Below are positions 11,505 to 20,696 of a stretch of DNA of 35,381 nucleotides, in pieces (the stretch's first letter is position 1; every line of letters begins with the position of its first letter). The stretch comes from a virus. The position numbers and the translations under genes are program-made. The notes beneath the pieces were generated by a model. The model was given only the letters and a program-made list of their open reading frames with translations. It made no database searches and was not told where the DNA came from. The stretch spans positions 1 through 35,381 of the IMG/VR virus record IMGVR_UViG_3300003886_000274, one strand, 5' to 3'.

Positions 11505-11840
11505 GTGTCTGCACCCATAGGAAATAGTAATGCAAAGCGTGGCGGGATATGGCGGGACGCATTACAGCGCGCCCTTGATCGCTATATGACAGAAGGGATT
11601 AAGGCTGGATCAGCGTTAAACGCTATTGCTGACAAGGTAGTTGAGTTGGCATTAGCTGGTGAAAAGGAATTCGTCCAGGAAATTGCCAATCGTCTTGATG
11701 GAAAGGCTCACCAGTCTGTTGCTCTGCAAATTGAAGATCTTCGAGACAAATCTCGGGAAGAACTTCTCGCTGCCGGCAAGTCTCTTGGGATAGATGAAGG
11801 TCTTTTCGATGAGCCTGGAACTAGCACAGCAACGCATTGA
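11505..11840 (+). CDS. terS: Terminase small subunit (putative)
   Basis: I chose the GTG at 11505 (111 residues); a TTG at 11490 is also open. The opening MSAPIGNSNAKRGGIWRDAL, then LDRYMTEGIKAGSALNAIAD, and EIANRLDGKAHQSVALQ match a family of small terminase subunits that begin with a GNxNAxKG motif. It lies directly before the large subunit and overlaps it by 32 bases, the normal position. The protein should recognise the packaging site and recruit the motor. Confidence 0.75.
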   Translation: MSAPIGNSNAKRGGIWRDALQRALDRYMTEGIKAGSALNAIADKVVELALAGEKEFVQEIANRLDGKAHQSVALQIEDLRDKSREELLAAGKSLGIDEGLFDEPGTSTATH

Positions 11841-13341
11841 GGTTAAGCAGGCTGCTCTCGCATATCGGTCTGCACACCGGCGTGAATTCTCACTTATCTG
11901 GTATGACTGGCAGAAAACTCAGGCGGCGCACGGCAAGAAGTTTTTAGAGCGAGTCACACTTACCGCGAACCAGGTAGGAAAATCTGTTTTCTCAACCTAT
12001 GAGATGGCGCTGCACTTAACTGGTGATTATGCTGCTTACGGGAAAACTCAGGGTGAGCAGTGGCCGGGCATGGTTATTGAGCATCCGGGTAATTATTTTG
12101 GAATGGGCGTGGACAACCGCCAGCTCCGCAGGGTTATCCAGAATTTGTTATTCGGGAAGATCGAGGGCGACAGATTCACGGGTGGCTGGGTACACAGGGA
12201 TGAGATTGACAGCTTCACTCGCTCTCATGCTGAAACAGGGCTTGCTTCGTCGGTCAATGTAAAGCATTTGTCTGGCGGCAAAAGCACTATCTCCTTATTC
12301 GCCCATACTCAGTCAAAAACGGGGCATGGCAGCCTGAACATTGCTGGCGAGACGGTTGATGGAATTCTCGCTGATGAGCAGCCGGAGGACCATATCATCG
12401 GCCAGTTAGCAGCCCGGCGAGTTAATGGCCGAAATGGTAAGGGCGGGTTCATGCTGACAGTGTGCACGCCTGAGCGCGGCATGACTGATGCGCTGTATCA
12501 GGTTATGAATGATCCGGCCCCCGGCCAAGTATTGATTGGCCCTATCTCGTGGGATGAGTGTCCACACATTACGCCTGAGATACGCGAGACATTGCTTGCC
12601 TCAATACCTGCGCATGAGCGGGAGATGAGAACAAAAGGTATCCCATTGTTTGGAACGGGACGTGTGTTCAGGATTGATGAAGAAGAATTTCTCATTGATC
12701 CATTTGCTATTCCCGCCTGGTTCTTCCACTTGCGAGCAATGGATATTGGGATAGGCCACCCGGCGGCAGTGTCTTGGCTTTGTTACAATCCCGAAAATGA
12801 TATTACCTATCTGGTTAAAACCTATCGTCGGGCCGATGCTAATGCTGCGACCAATGCGGCTGCGGCTAATGCTTTGTGGAAGAACGTGCCGATGGTATTC
12901 CCGCACGACATTAACAATCGTAATCCGGGTAGTGGTAAGGATATCCGGCGTTATTTCGCTGATGCTGGCATTGAGGACGGGATTGATTTTGCTAACCCTG
13001 AAGGCGGCAAGTCTGTTGAACCGGGTATTTTTGCTATGCAAAACGCGATTGAGTCAGGGAAGTTCTATGCCTTTCGAGGGACATGCCACCATTTCGTTGA
13101 GGAGGCGCGCATGTACCACAGGAAAGACGGGAAGCTGGTTGACAAGCGAGACGATGTTATTGCGTCCACTCGTTATGGATTCCAGATGATAAAGACCAAG
13201 GGCATCACCTTAATCAAGCAAAAGGACGTGCGGGCATCACGTGATTCTGACAATAGTTTCCGCAATCCAGACAAGTTTACTCGTAGTGATGATGGCAGGC
13301 TCACCTTCAATTTGGCTGAAGTAATGGAGCACCGCCCATGA
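11809..13341 (+). CDS. terL: Terminase large subunit
   Basis: From the ATG at 11809, with GAAGGT upstream, the protein is 510 residues. The ATPase has a Walker A-like TANQVGKSV (about 52-60) and Walker B VDGILADEQ (about 183-191) with the following glutamate. The RNase H-like nuclease shows MDIGIGHP with D312, and the pair DD at 448-449 in VDKRDDVIASTRYGF. It pumps DNA into the prohead and cuts it. It belongs to the terminases seen with T7-like portals in BPP-1-type podophages. The stop overlaps the portal start as ATGA. Confidence 0.93.
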   Translation: MSLELAQQRIEVKQAALAYRSAHRREFSLIWYDWQKTQAAHGKKFLERVTLTANQVGKSVFSTYEMALHLTGDYAAYGKTQGEQWPGMVIEHPGNYFGMGVDNRQLRRVIQNLLFGKIEGDRFTGGWVHRDEIDSFTRSHAETGLASSVNVKHLSGGKSTISLFAHTQSKTGHGSLNIAGETVDGILADEQPEDHIIGQLAARRVNGRNGKGGFMLTVCTPERGMTDALYQVMNDPAPGQVLIGPISWDECPHITPEIRETLLASIPAHEREMRTKGIPLFGTGRVFRIDEEEFLIDPFAIPAWFFHLRAMDIGIGHPAAVSWLCYNPENDITYLVKTYRRADANAATNAAAANALWKNVPMVFPHDINNRNPGSGKDIRRYFADAGIEDGIDFANPEGGKSVEPGIFAMQNAIESGKFYAFRGTCHHFVEEARMYHRKDGKLVDKRDDVIASTRYGFQMIKTKGITLIKQKDVRASRDSDNSFRNPDKFTRSDDGRLTFNLAEVMEHRP

Positions 13342-15047
13342 AGATGGACCATGACCGGGCTTGCGCCCTGTATCGCGACTTAGAGGGCGAGATCAAGCAG
13401 TGGATGACGACTTACGAGGAGTTAGCCTGGTACATCGCTCCGCAGCGCGTTGGCTTTATCTCTGAGAAGGCCGAGGGCCAGATCAAGACCGAGCGCCTTG
13501 AGGACTCGATCGGCATCGAGGTACTGGATGACCTGAAAAACTATCTGTCAGGAGCGTTAACACCATCAGCTTACCAGTGGGCACTCATCAGATATCGTGA
13601 TGAGAACCTCAACAAGCAGAAAGAGGCATCGGAATGGCTTGAGGAGTCTATGCGTCGGCTGTTCGTTGCACTGGCTGAGTCGAATTTCTATGGTGCAATC
13701 GGTGAGTTCTATCTGGATATCGCTGGTTTTGGAACCGGATCGCTTGGTTGCCGTGAGAAAAAGAATGTCATGGGTAATTACTCTGGCCTTCATTTTGACT
13801 GGATTCACATGCGTGAGATCGTGGGCATCCCGAATGATTACGGTGAGTTCGATTGCACCATCCGGGTAAAGAAGGATACGGCAAAGGCATGGGTGCAGCG
13901 GTTTGGTGATGATGCTGGCGAGAAGGTCAACGAGATGGCCAAGCACAAGCCCAACCGGAAATACACGTTCCTGCACATTGTCTGGCCGCGTGACAAGGAT
14001 GATATTGACGTAGACGCATTTGCCCTTGATCCGCTGGTCAATTCAAAGCGCCTGCCATTTGGTTCGATGTGGGTGAATTACTCTGAGAAGAAGCTGGTAA
14101 AGGAGTCGGGGTACTACGAGAACGCTCGGCAGGTCGTTAAGTGGGATGACAATACTGATAGCACATTCGGGTTCGGTCGTGGCCTGATGGCATTGCCTGA
14201 CATTCGTAGTATCAACGAGGCGGTCCGGCTTGAGTTCGTGGGGTGGAGTAAGAACATTGACCCGGCGACCATCGAGGAGCGTAACAACGTTGTTGGTAGT
14301 CTTGATCGCAGTTCTGGTGGGCGCATTGTTGTCCGTGACATTGAAAAGGCCCCCCGTCCGTTAATTGAGGGTACGAACTGGCAGGTATCGATGCTCAAGC
14401 GCGATGAGCTGGTGCAGAACGTTCGCTCGCTGTTCTATTCTGATCTGATTCGAGAGCCGGCGGCTACTGAGACGGCAAAGACAGCTTATGAGGTTGCCAA
14501 GCGGATTGAGCGGGCGCAGCGCATTCTCGGTGAGGCCGTTGCCCATATCCGGACAACGTTACTTGACTGGGTGATTCAGCGATCTTTCAGCATTATGTTC
14601 CGTAACAACCAGTTCGGGGAGATGCCCGAGGTGTTGCGGGATCAGGAGGCTGAGCTTGATATTCAGTACACCAGCCAGCTTGCATTGAGTCAGCAGGCCG
14701 GCGCGCTGGATAATATCCTGATGTACATGGGTGATATTAATCAGATTGCCACAATACAGTCCCCGCAAGACCCTTCTCAGGCTGAGATATTGGATCATAT
14801 TGATTTTGATGGATTGGCCAAGGAATTGCAGGAGCGCCGCAATGTACCGGCGGTTGTTTCTCGTAGTGACGATGACATTAAGACTGTTCGTGAGCAGCGT
14901 CAGCAGGCGCTTGCCAAGCAAAATGCACTTGCTGAAATGGAGGTAGCGGGTAAGGCCGTTCGTGATGTGGGGTCTGGTGCCGGGCAGGATGCTGGTCTTG
15001 AGTTGGTTGAGGACATAAAGGCCAGTGGACAGAGCGCCGCTGTATAG
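13338..15047 (+). CDS. Portal protein (head-tail connector, T7-like)
   Basis: This 569-residue protein matches podovirus head-tail connector proteins. Landmarks are the opening ACALYRDLEGEIKQWMTTYE then LAWYIAPQRVGFI, LKNYLSGALTPSAYQWALI (about 66-84), a FYLDIAGFGTGSLGCRE block (about 126-142), and EPAATETAKTAYEVAKRIER (about 374-393), where T7-like portals have the conserved PATATE-type helix. Twelve copies would form the ring through which DNA enters and leaves. The C-terminal part is helical and Gln/Ala-rich. Confidence 0.93.
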   Translation: MKMDHDRACALYRDLEGEIKQWMTTYEELAWYIAPQRVGFISEKAEGQIKTERLEDSIGIEVLDDLKNYLSGALTPSAYQWALIRYRDENLNKQKEASEWLEESMRRLFVALAESNFYGAIGEFYLDIAGFGTGSLGCREKKNVMGNYSGLHFDWIHMREIVGIPNDYGEFDCTIRVKKDTAKAWVQRFGDDAGEKVNEMAKHKPNRKYTFLHIVWPRDKDDIDVDAFALDPLVNSKRLPFGSMWVNYSEKKLVKESGYYENARQVVKWDDNTDSTFGFGRGLMALPDIRSINEAVRLEFVGWSKNIDPATIEERNNVVGSLDRSSGGRIVVRDIEKAPRPLIEGTNWQVSMLKRDELVQNVRSLFYSDLIREPAATETAKTAYEVAKRIERAQRILGEAVAHIRTTLLDWVIQRSFSIMFRNNQFGEMPEVLRDQEAELDIQYTSQLALSQQAGALDNILMYMGDINQIATIQSPQDPSQAEILDHIDFDGLAKELQERRNVPAVVSRSDDDIKTVREQRQQALAKQNALAEMEVAGKAVRDVGSGAGQDAGLELVEDIKASGQSAAV

Positions 15048-15246
15048 GTTTCTAACCCAAAACCCTGATGCGCTAACGGAATTGCGTGTTACGGCAACGG
15101 GTAGTCACGGGATTTCATCGAGTGATACGCCGATGACATTGGCGTGGCGTGAGGGGCGGCGTAGTTTCGCTGCCGAGTGGATTGAATTGTTTGAGGAGGC
15201 TGAAAAGGATGTCAGAGACACAGACATGGGCAGAGGAACTGCCTGA
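15025..15246 (+). CDS. Bbp19-like small phage protein
   Basis: The GTG at 15025 has AAAGG seven bases upstream and overlaps the portal gene by 23 bases; the protein is 73 residues. The second half, PMTLAWREGRRSFAAEWIEL, has the xAxxEGRRxxxxxI pattern of the Bbp19 family named from phage BPP-1, which lies between portal and scaffold genes. The function is unknown, probably in head assembly. The position matches that of its relatives. Confidence 0.75.
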   Translation: MDRAPLYRFLTQNPDALTELRVTATGSHGISSSDTPMTLAWREGRRSFAAEWIELFEEAEKDVRDTDMGRGTA

Positions 15247-16114
15247 CGATATACGCAATCACGAATCGATTCAAAAGATTGGTGATCTTGAGTCAGCGGC
15301 AAAGGTTGTTATTGATCTGACGGAGAGCCAGGCAGACCTGCGTGGTCGCCTGAGTGCATCAATGACAGTACCCAAGGCTGATGCTCCCAAGGAGGAGTGG
15401 GATGCCTTTGAGTCGAAGCTGGAGAAATCCGGTTATGATAAGGCTGATGCTGCGCCTGATGCGCCTGATGGCTATGAGCTGAACGGCGAGTTAGATGGTC
15501 TGCCGATGACGGACGATCAGTCGAAAGAGCTTCAGGCATCGCTACGCAAGCAGTTTCATGCGGCTGGTCTTGGTAAGCGGGCTGCGGCCAAGCTGGCTAA
15601 GGTACGGGTCGGTGAGATCAAGGAGGCTGCCTCGGGCAATTCTGCTGTAGAGGCTGCGTCTACGAAGGCGCTGAAAGAAAAGTTCGGCGATAACTTCCAG
15701 AAGAACATGGACGTAGCCGCTGACGTGGCAAAGCGTCTGGGGATTGGCGGTCTATTGACTGATCCGTTGTTCACGATGGATGGAAAGCCAGTTGTATTAG
15801 GAAATAATCAGGAGTTGATCATGGCATTGATTAAGATGCAGGACGGAGTGGGTGAAGAAGGCGAGGCAGGCGGTGGTTCTGGAGAGCCAGTTGATTCGGG
15901 TCCAAGCCTCGAGGATTTGCAGGACGAGCGGATCAAGGTTGATGTGAAGTACGGGAAGATGATGCGCGATGATCCTGGTAGTGCTGAACTACGTGTGCTG
16001 CGCCGGCAGAGATTCATGCTATCGGGAAAGATTGCTGCAAAGAAACACGGTCAGCCATTCGTCAGTGCATCACCACAGGATATTGCGAACGCGATCATCC
16101 CCTCAGACCGTTAA
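15209..16114 (+). CDS. Head scaffolding protein
   Basis: I chose the ATG at 15209, with GGAGG upstream, for 301 residues; the longer frame from 15149 lies inside the Bbp19-like gene. The protein is helical and highly charged, with no cysteine. It has an Asp/Pro/Ala-rich linker (YDKADAAPDAPDGYELNG), a middle helix pair (AAAKLAKVRVGEIKEAASGN), a glycine/acid-rich loop near 215-235, and a basic C-terminal helix (ELRVLRRQRFMLSGKIAAKK) of the type that binds capsid subunits. Its place between portal and capsid supports the role. Confidence 0.85.
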   Translation: MSETQTWAEELPDDIRNHESIQKIGDLESAAKVVIDLTESQADLRGRLSASMTVPKADAPKEEWDAFESKLEKSGYDKADAAPDAPDGYELNGELDGLPMTDDQSKELQASLRKQFHAAGLGKRAAAKLAKVRVGEIKEAASGNSAVEAASTKALKEKFGDNFQKNMDVAADVAKRLGIGGLLTDPLFTMDGKPVVLGNNQELIMALIKMQDGVGEEGEAGGGSGEPVDSGPSLEDLQDERIKVDVKYGKMMRDDPGSAELRVLRRQRFMLSGKIAAKKHGQPFVSASPQDIANAIIPSDR

Positions 16115-16303
16115 TAACAGTTTGATTATTCTGTCAGATTATGGGTAAATAGCTTGTAACGGGGCATATCACCCTCCTCCTCTGGGTGCCTCCGCTGATT
16201 GATCGTATAAACGATCCGGCGGATGGTGCCGTTAAACCAAGTCGGCCCCTCATGGGCATATCCGACGACTTAGCGTTTAACTATTTCACAGAGGGTAAAA
16301 CCA
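16115..16303 (+). other. Structured 189-base leader of the capsid gene, no ORF
   Basis: This gap holds no credible gene. Four inverted repeats can be seen: CACCC/GGGTG near 16170-16187, TCCGC/GCGGA (16191-16223) enclosing the perfect stem GATCGT/ACGATC (16201-16216), and GTCGG/CCGAC just before the gene. A GAGGG ribosome binding site ends it. No intrinsic terminator is evident. A weak promoter-like pair (TTGATT at 16122, TAAATA at 16146, spacer 18) is possible. Confidence 0.4.
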
Positions 16304-17236
16304 ATGACTGTATTAACTACGCCTGGATCGTTGGTCCAGTGGTGGAAGGAAGATTTTGAGTCTTTTGTCCATCACCTTGGCCAGCAGGACGTATCGCGTC
16401 TGCGGATGTGTGTGCGAAATCGCACCGGCACCGGAGATATTTTCAATTACGAAATCCTTGCATCGAAGGAGATGGAGCAGAAAACGACTCGTAATGAGAC
16501 GTTGAACGAGGCGTCGGGTACGCCTATTGTCCATTCTCGTCGAGCCAGTAAAGCGGCTACGTGGCGCTGGTATGAGTCGGTTGATCGTGCTGATATTGTG
16601 CGGATCATGACGGACCCTGAGTCCGAGTACATGATGTCGGCAACCATGTCACACGGTCGTCAGATTGATCGCATCATTGCCGAATCATCGGTTGCAACCA
16701 GCGGCATTTATTCGACGTTGCAGGGTGTGGCCGGCGGTGGTTCTGTTAGTGGCACGGCAGACCCTGGTACGGGTATCGGCTTTGACGCAACGGGCGGTGC
16801 GCTGACATTAACCAAGCTGAGAACTGCAAAGGCATTTCTTGACAAGGCTGAAGTCGGTGTTGTGCAGGGTGGCCCGCGTTATTGCTGGATCAATGCCGAT
16901 GCACTTGAGGACTTGCTTACTGTAACCGAGGTGACTTCGGCGGATTACAATACCGTCAAGGCACTGGTTAATGGTGAGCTCAATACGTTCCTTGGCTTCG
17001 ACTTTGTAAGGACCGAGCTGATCCCATTGGGCGCAGCAACGAATATCCTGACCAATGGCAAGCGCGGTGTGATCTGCATGGAGCGCGCCAGCATGGGTCT
17101 GTCAATCAGTGACGAGAGATTCACCCGAATCGGTGAGGATGCTTCAATCGGCTTCTCAACTCGTGTTTACACTGAGTCGACTATGGGTGCGGCACGTATC
17201 GAGAACGGTGGTATTTACGCTATCGATCTCGACTAA
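16304..17236 (+). CDS. Major capsid protein (Phage_capsid_2 type)
   Basis: This 310-residue protein shows the pattern of a podophage coat family: FVHHLGQQDVSRLRMCV near the start, then GTPIVHSRRASKAATWRWYE (about 72-91), and VDRADIVRIMTDPESEYMMS (about 93-112). A helix ending in DRIIAESSVATSG follows, then a FLGFDFVRTELIPL segment and the C-terminal YTESTMGAARIENGGIYAID. This is an HK97-like fold by family. A good GAGGG site and a long structured leader suit high expression. Confidence 0.88.
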   Translation: MTVLTTPGSLVQWWKEDFESFVHHLGQQDVSRLRMCVRNRTGTGDIFNYEILASKEMEQKTTRNETLNEASGTPIVHSRRASKAATWRWYESVDRADIVRIMTDPESEYMMSATMSHGRQIDRIIAESSVATSGIYSTLQGVAGGGSVSGTADPGTGIGFDATGGALTLTKLRTAKAFLDKAEVGVVQGGPRYCWINADALEDLLTVTEVTSADYNTVKALVNGELNTFLGFDFVRTELIPLGAATNILTNGKRGVICMERASMGLSISDERFTRIGEDASIGFSTRVYTESTMGAARIENGGIYAIDLD

Positions 17237-17250
17237 AAGGACGGGGCGAT

Positions 17251-17892
17251 ATGGCGACGACAGAAACGGAGCTGGTTAATTTATCAATTGACCTGCTTGG
17301 TGGTAATGAGATTACCAGCCTTGATGATGGCTCAAGCAACGCACGAATTGCCAAGCGGGCGTTGCCAGTATCGAGGAAGGCTGTCATTCGCGATATTGCC
17401 CCTAACTTTGCCCGACGGTACGACCTGCTCACGACTCCGACGACGGACCTGCGGATTCCCGACTTTGTTTATGTATATGCATTGCCTCCTGCCAGTCTGC
17501 GTGTGCTATATGTCAAAGACGAGGGCGATCCAGATGTTGATTTCCTTGATCGACCGGGGTTAGTCCCCGTAAAACGTTTTCGGGTCGTGGGCCGGTTTTT
17601 AGGTGCAGACATTTCTCCGGCTGAGTTGATTTATCTGGAGGATATCGATAGTTATCTTGAGTGGGATGCCAACACCTTTGATGCGCTGGTTGCCTATATT
17701 GCCTGGAAGCTGGCTATCCCGGTCACTGAATCGATCAAGGTGCGCAAGGATATGTGGGATCAATACCTGCAAATGAAAGACGTAGCCCAGATGGTTGATG
17801 GTCTTGAGGGCACGCGCGACTCGTGGTTTACCGATAACAGTCTTTCAACGGTGAGGCGGCAACGTTCTAGTTCTACTGGCTGGCAGGGATAA
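17251..17892 (+). CDS. Tail tubular protein A (T7 gp11-like)
   Basis: This 213-residue protein matches the gp11 family. It opens TETELVNLSIDLLGGNEITS, then a helix with SNARIAKRALPVSRKAVIRD, then YALPPASLRVLYV, a segment YLEDIDSYLEWDANTFDALV, and the C-terminal helix KDMWDQYLQMKDVAQMVDGL. It forms the ring joining portal to nozzle. The stop overlaps the next gene as TAATG. Confidence 0.9.
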   Translation: MATTETELVNLSIDLLGGNEITSLDDGSSNARIAKRALPVSRKAVIRDIAPNFARRYDLLTTPTTDLRIPDFVYVYALPPASLRVLYVKDEGDPDVDFLDRPGLVPVKRFRVVGRFLGADISPAELIYLEDIDSYLEWDANTFDALVAYIAWKLAIPVTESIKVRKDMWDQYLQMKDVAQMVDGLEGTRDSWFTDNSLSTVRRQRSSSTGWQG

Positions 17893-20285
17893 TGCCAAGA
17901 TTCACAAATGTTAAAACCTCCTTTTCTTCTGGAGAAATATCACCACGTTCATATACGCGGATTGATCAGGAGTTCTATGCGAATGCTTGTCGTGAGGTAA
18001 CAAACTTTTTTGTCACGCCGCAAGGTGGCGTTGTGTTGCGTCAGGGAACCAGGTTCCTTGGGGATATGAACATGACCTCAATTCCCACTACGGTTATGCC
18101 CAGGTTAATACCTGTAAGGCTAGGCGGTACTCAGGATGATCGCATTCTAACTATTGAGGAATCAAATTTAAGCGTTTCAGAAACCATGTTGTGGGATACG
18201 ACGGGTAGTCTTTACGCATATGGAAGTTTGCCAGCCCACAAATTTGAAATTAATAATTTCAGTGGTTTGTATTATGCGCAGCGGCACAATCTATTGGTCA
18301 TTGTCGATGGATTCCAGCCACCTCAAATTTTCACATTTGATGATAATTGGCGTTTGGATAGCATAAGAAATTTAAGTAACAATCAGTTACCAGCCGCATT
18401 TTTCAAAGATGAAAAGTCTCCAGATCGTGGCCGATCAGTTTATGAGATTGATTTTGCAAGCATAACTCCAATGATAGACAGATATAATGTTTTCATTAAT
18501 CAGAATTTAACCTCAATTAATTTGAATTATGCCGGATCAGCCGATGTCATTGAGCAGGCAGAGACTAGCGCGGTACTAATCAATGCAATATGGAATGGCC
18601 TAAACCTTCAGTCGTCTGACCCGGCAAGACTTTTAATTACAGTGACCCATCTTTCTGCTGAAATTTATGAGGTGGTTTTTAATTCACCTTATGAGATGAC
18701 CAGGTTTGATGCGGAGAATTCTGATACAGGATCAATCAACCAGCCTGTTGTGGCGCAAACATTAGCGTCATTTGGCGGGTCTGAGCCGGCTTGGTCTTAT
18801 CCTTTGGTGGTAACTAACGGAGGTAACTATTATCAGTCTTTGGTTTCGCATATATCAGAGGCAACCAATGAGCCTGGGGTTGGTGCGACATGGGCTAGTT
18901 TTTGGACTGATTTGGGCATTACTGCGCCTGCATGGGAGGTTTGGCAGCCGTCAATTGGATGGGTGATTGATACACCGTATGGTGTTTGGGATAGGGGGTT
19001 TCCAACAACCTGTGTATTTCATGATCAGCGCTTGATCTTTGGGGGCACGAAAGATTTACCAACAACTGTATGGGGCAGTGCTATCGGTGATTTTGAGTCA
19101 TTCAAAGTAGGGGTTAATGACGACGAACCGTTTTCATATTCTCTTGAGTCCAGCAATAGTCCGAGAATTGTCTGGCTTGAATCTCAGCGAGGGCTTGCAA
19201 TCGGCACTACTGATGGTGATTGGTTGCTTAGTGCTGACGTTACGATCACTCCTACAAGTGTTCAGGCATCAAGGTTTACCGGGAGAAAATCACTAAATGA
19301 ACGTCCTCTAACATTCGGGAACGAGATTTTTTATATTGATCAGTCGAGTGCAAAGATACGTCGAGTCTATTATCAGCGTGACAGTTTTGGCTATGAGAAC
19401 GACGACATCACATTTTTTGCGGAGCATCTTGGCAGAAAGGGAATCAGAAGGCTTGCGCAAATGCTTGTGCCTGAGTCCATGATATTTGCGCTTACTCATG
19501 ACAATGATTTGATTGTTGCAGCTTACGACAGACTGTCAGATGTTAAGGCTTGGTCGCGCGTTGTTATTAATGATGCTAATGGGTTAGTTAGTGCCATTGG
19601 TGATATTACTTATGGGTTTGGACGGGAACGTGGGCAGTCTATTGAACGGGCAACTGATGTTATTTATATGGCGGTTAGACGTGGGATCGGTGGCTGGGGG
19701 ATGGAGTTGCTGCCATACGCGCAACTGATTGAGGATAACGACGAGCCATATGCGGATACCATTCACCTTGATAACTGGTCTGAGTTAAGTTTTGCGGGGG
19801 CTACCAGCGGCACTACAGATTCTAAGTATTTCGGTTCTGATGTTTCTGTATTAGCGCAAGTAAAAAATCCTACTCCAAGCAACCCATCGGGATATGTTTA
19901 TCTTGGTGAATTCTTTGTTAATGGGGCAGGATTGCTTGATCTTGTCAATCCTGCATGGGGCGTTCAGATTGGCTATAGGTTTAATGGAAAGGTCAGGACG
20001 GTGGAAGTTGCTATAGGGAGTTCAGGCGTTACTCTAGGTCATAAGATTCGGTGGAATAAACTGTCATTGCGTTTATATAATTCATCGGTTCCGTTGATTA
20101 ACGGGCAGCGTCCTGCAACAAAGCACGATGCTGCACCGATGGATAATCCGCCAGAATTATTTAGCGGTGATGTACGTGTTCATGACACGGGGTGGGATGA
20201 TGGCTCAGTAACGATTGAGCAGGATTTGCCATATCCGGTGCATGTAACAGGGTTGTTTGGTCAGGTTGGAACACACGAGGCGTAG
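17892..20285 (+). CDS. Tail tubular protein B (nozzle)
   Basis: This 797-residue protein opens with FTNVKTSFSSGEISPRSYTR then NFFVTPQGGVVLRQGTRFL, a signature of podophage tail tube B/stabilisation proteins (FxSGEISP and P-x-GG-x-x-x-R-x-G-T). Later blocks include FPTTCVFHDQRLIFGGTKDL (about 369-388), and the beta-rich C-terminal end holds DTGWDDGSVTIEQDLPYPVH. The gene is clearly richer in A and T than the portal gene, which suggests separate ancestry or different host adaptation. It forms the hexameric nozzle at the tail tip. Confidence 0.9.
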   Translation: MPRFTNVKTSFSSGEISPRSYTRIDQEFYANACREVTNFFVTPQGGVVLRQGTRFLGDMNMTSIPTTVMPRLIPVRLGGTQDDRILTIEESNLSVSETMLWDTTGSLYAYGSLPAHKFEINNFSGLYYAQRHNLLVIVDGFQPPQIFTFDDNWRLDSIRNLSNNQLPAAFFKDEKSPDRGRSVYEIDFASITPMIDRYNVFINQNLTSINLNYAGSADVIEQAETSAVLINAIWNGLNLQSSDPARLLITVTHLSAEIYEVVFNSPYEMTRFDAENSDTGSINQPVVAQTLASFGGSEPAWSYPLVVTNGGNYYQSLVSHISEATNEPGVGATWASFWTDLGITAPAWEVWQPSIGWVIDTPYGVWDRGFPTTCVFHDQRLIFGGTKDLPTTVWGSAIGDFESFKVGVNDDEPFSYSLESSNSPRIVWLESQRGLAIGTTDGDWLLSADVTITPTSVQASRFTGRKSLNERPLTFGNEIFYIDQSSAKIRRVYYQRDSFGYENDDITFFAEHLGRKGIRRLAQMLVPESMIFALTHDNDLIVAAYDRLSDVKAWSRVVINDANGLVSAIGDITYGFGRERGQSIERATDVIYMAVRRGIGGWGMELLPYAQLIEDNDEPYADTIHLDNWSELSFAGATSGTTDSKYFGSDVSVLAQVKNPTPSNPSGYVYLGEFFVNGAGLLDLVNPAWGVQIGYRFNGKVRTVEVAIGSSGVTLGHKIRWNKLSLRLYNSSVPLINGQRPATKHDAAPMDNPPELFSGDVRVHDTGWDDGSVTIEQDLPYPVHVTGLFGQVGTHEA

Positions 20286-20288
20286 ATT

Positions 20289-20690
20289 ATGTGGGGTGCA
20301 ATCATTGGAGGAATTGTCAAGCTAGTAGGAGGCGGCATTGCAGGCAACAAGGCTCGCAAGGCTGGGCGCAGGAGAGCTAGTGTAGAGCGAGAGGTAACGA
20401 GGGGAAGGATACAGATAATCAGGCGGGAGGAAAGAATCTTGCGGGGCCAGACGATTGGGGGTGCTGCTGGCTCCGGGGTTTCTGTAGACAGCATGTCTCC
20501 TTTGGCTTTACTGTCAGAGCAAGCAACTCAGTTTAAGCGTGAAAAAGACATTGTAAAAAAAGTGGGCGCTGCTAATGCATCGGCTGCTATTGGTGATGCG
20601 AATAATCTCGCTTCTCAATATAAGTGGTCAGCTATTGGCTCGGCATCGGCATCTATTGGCAGTGCCATAGACAGAAAATACGGTACCTGA
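20289..20690 (+). CDS. Internal virion protein, T7 gp14-like
   Basis: This 133-residue protein has a glycine/alanine-rich hydrophobic N-terminus (WGAIIGGIVKLVGGGIAGNK), a basic middle (KARKAGRRRASVEREVTRGR), a TIGGAAGSGVSVDSMSPLAL segment, and a Gly/Ala/Ser-rich ending with a small hydrophobic helix. T7 gp14 analogues have this layout and insert into the outer membrane during DNA ejection. The position after tail tubular B and before two large internal proteins is the same as in T7. Confidence 0.8.
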   Translation: MWGAIIGGIVKLVGGGIAGNKARKAGRRRASVEREVTRGRIQIIRREERILRGQTIGGAAGSGVSVDSMSPLALLSEQATQFKREKDIVKKVGAANASAAIGDANNLASQYKWSAIGSASASIGSAIDRKYGT

Positions 20691-20696
20691 TTTCGC

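Noticed and set aside
15149-15208. Upstream start for the scaffold gene
   Set aside because: It lies inside the Bbp19-like gene; the ATG at 15209 has GGAGG upstream.
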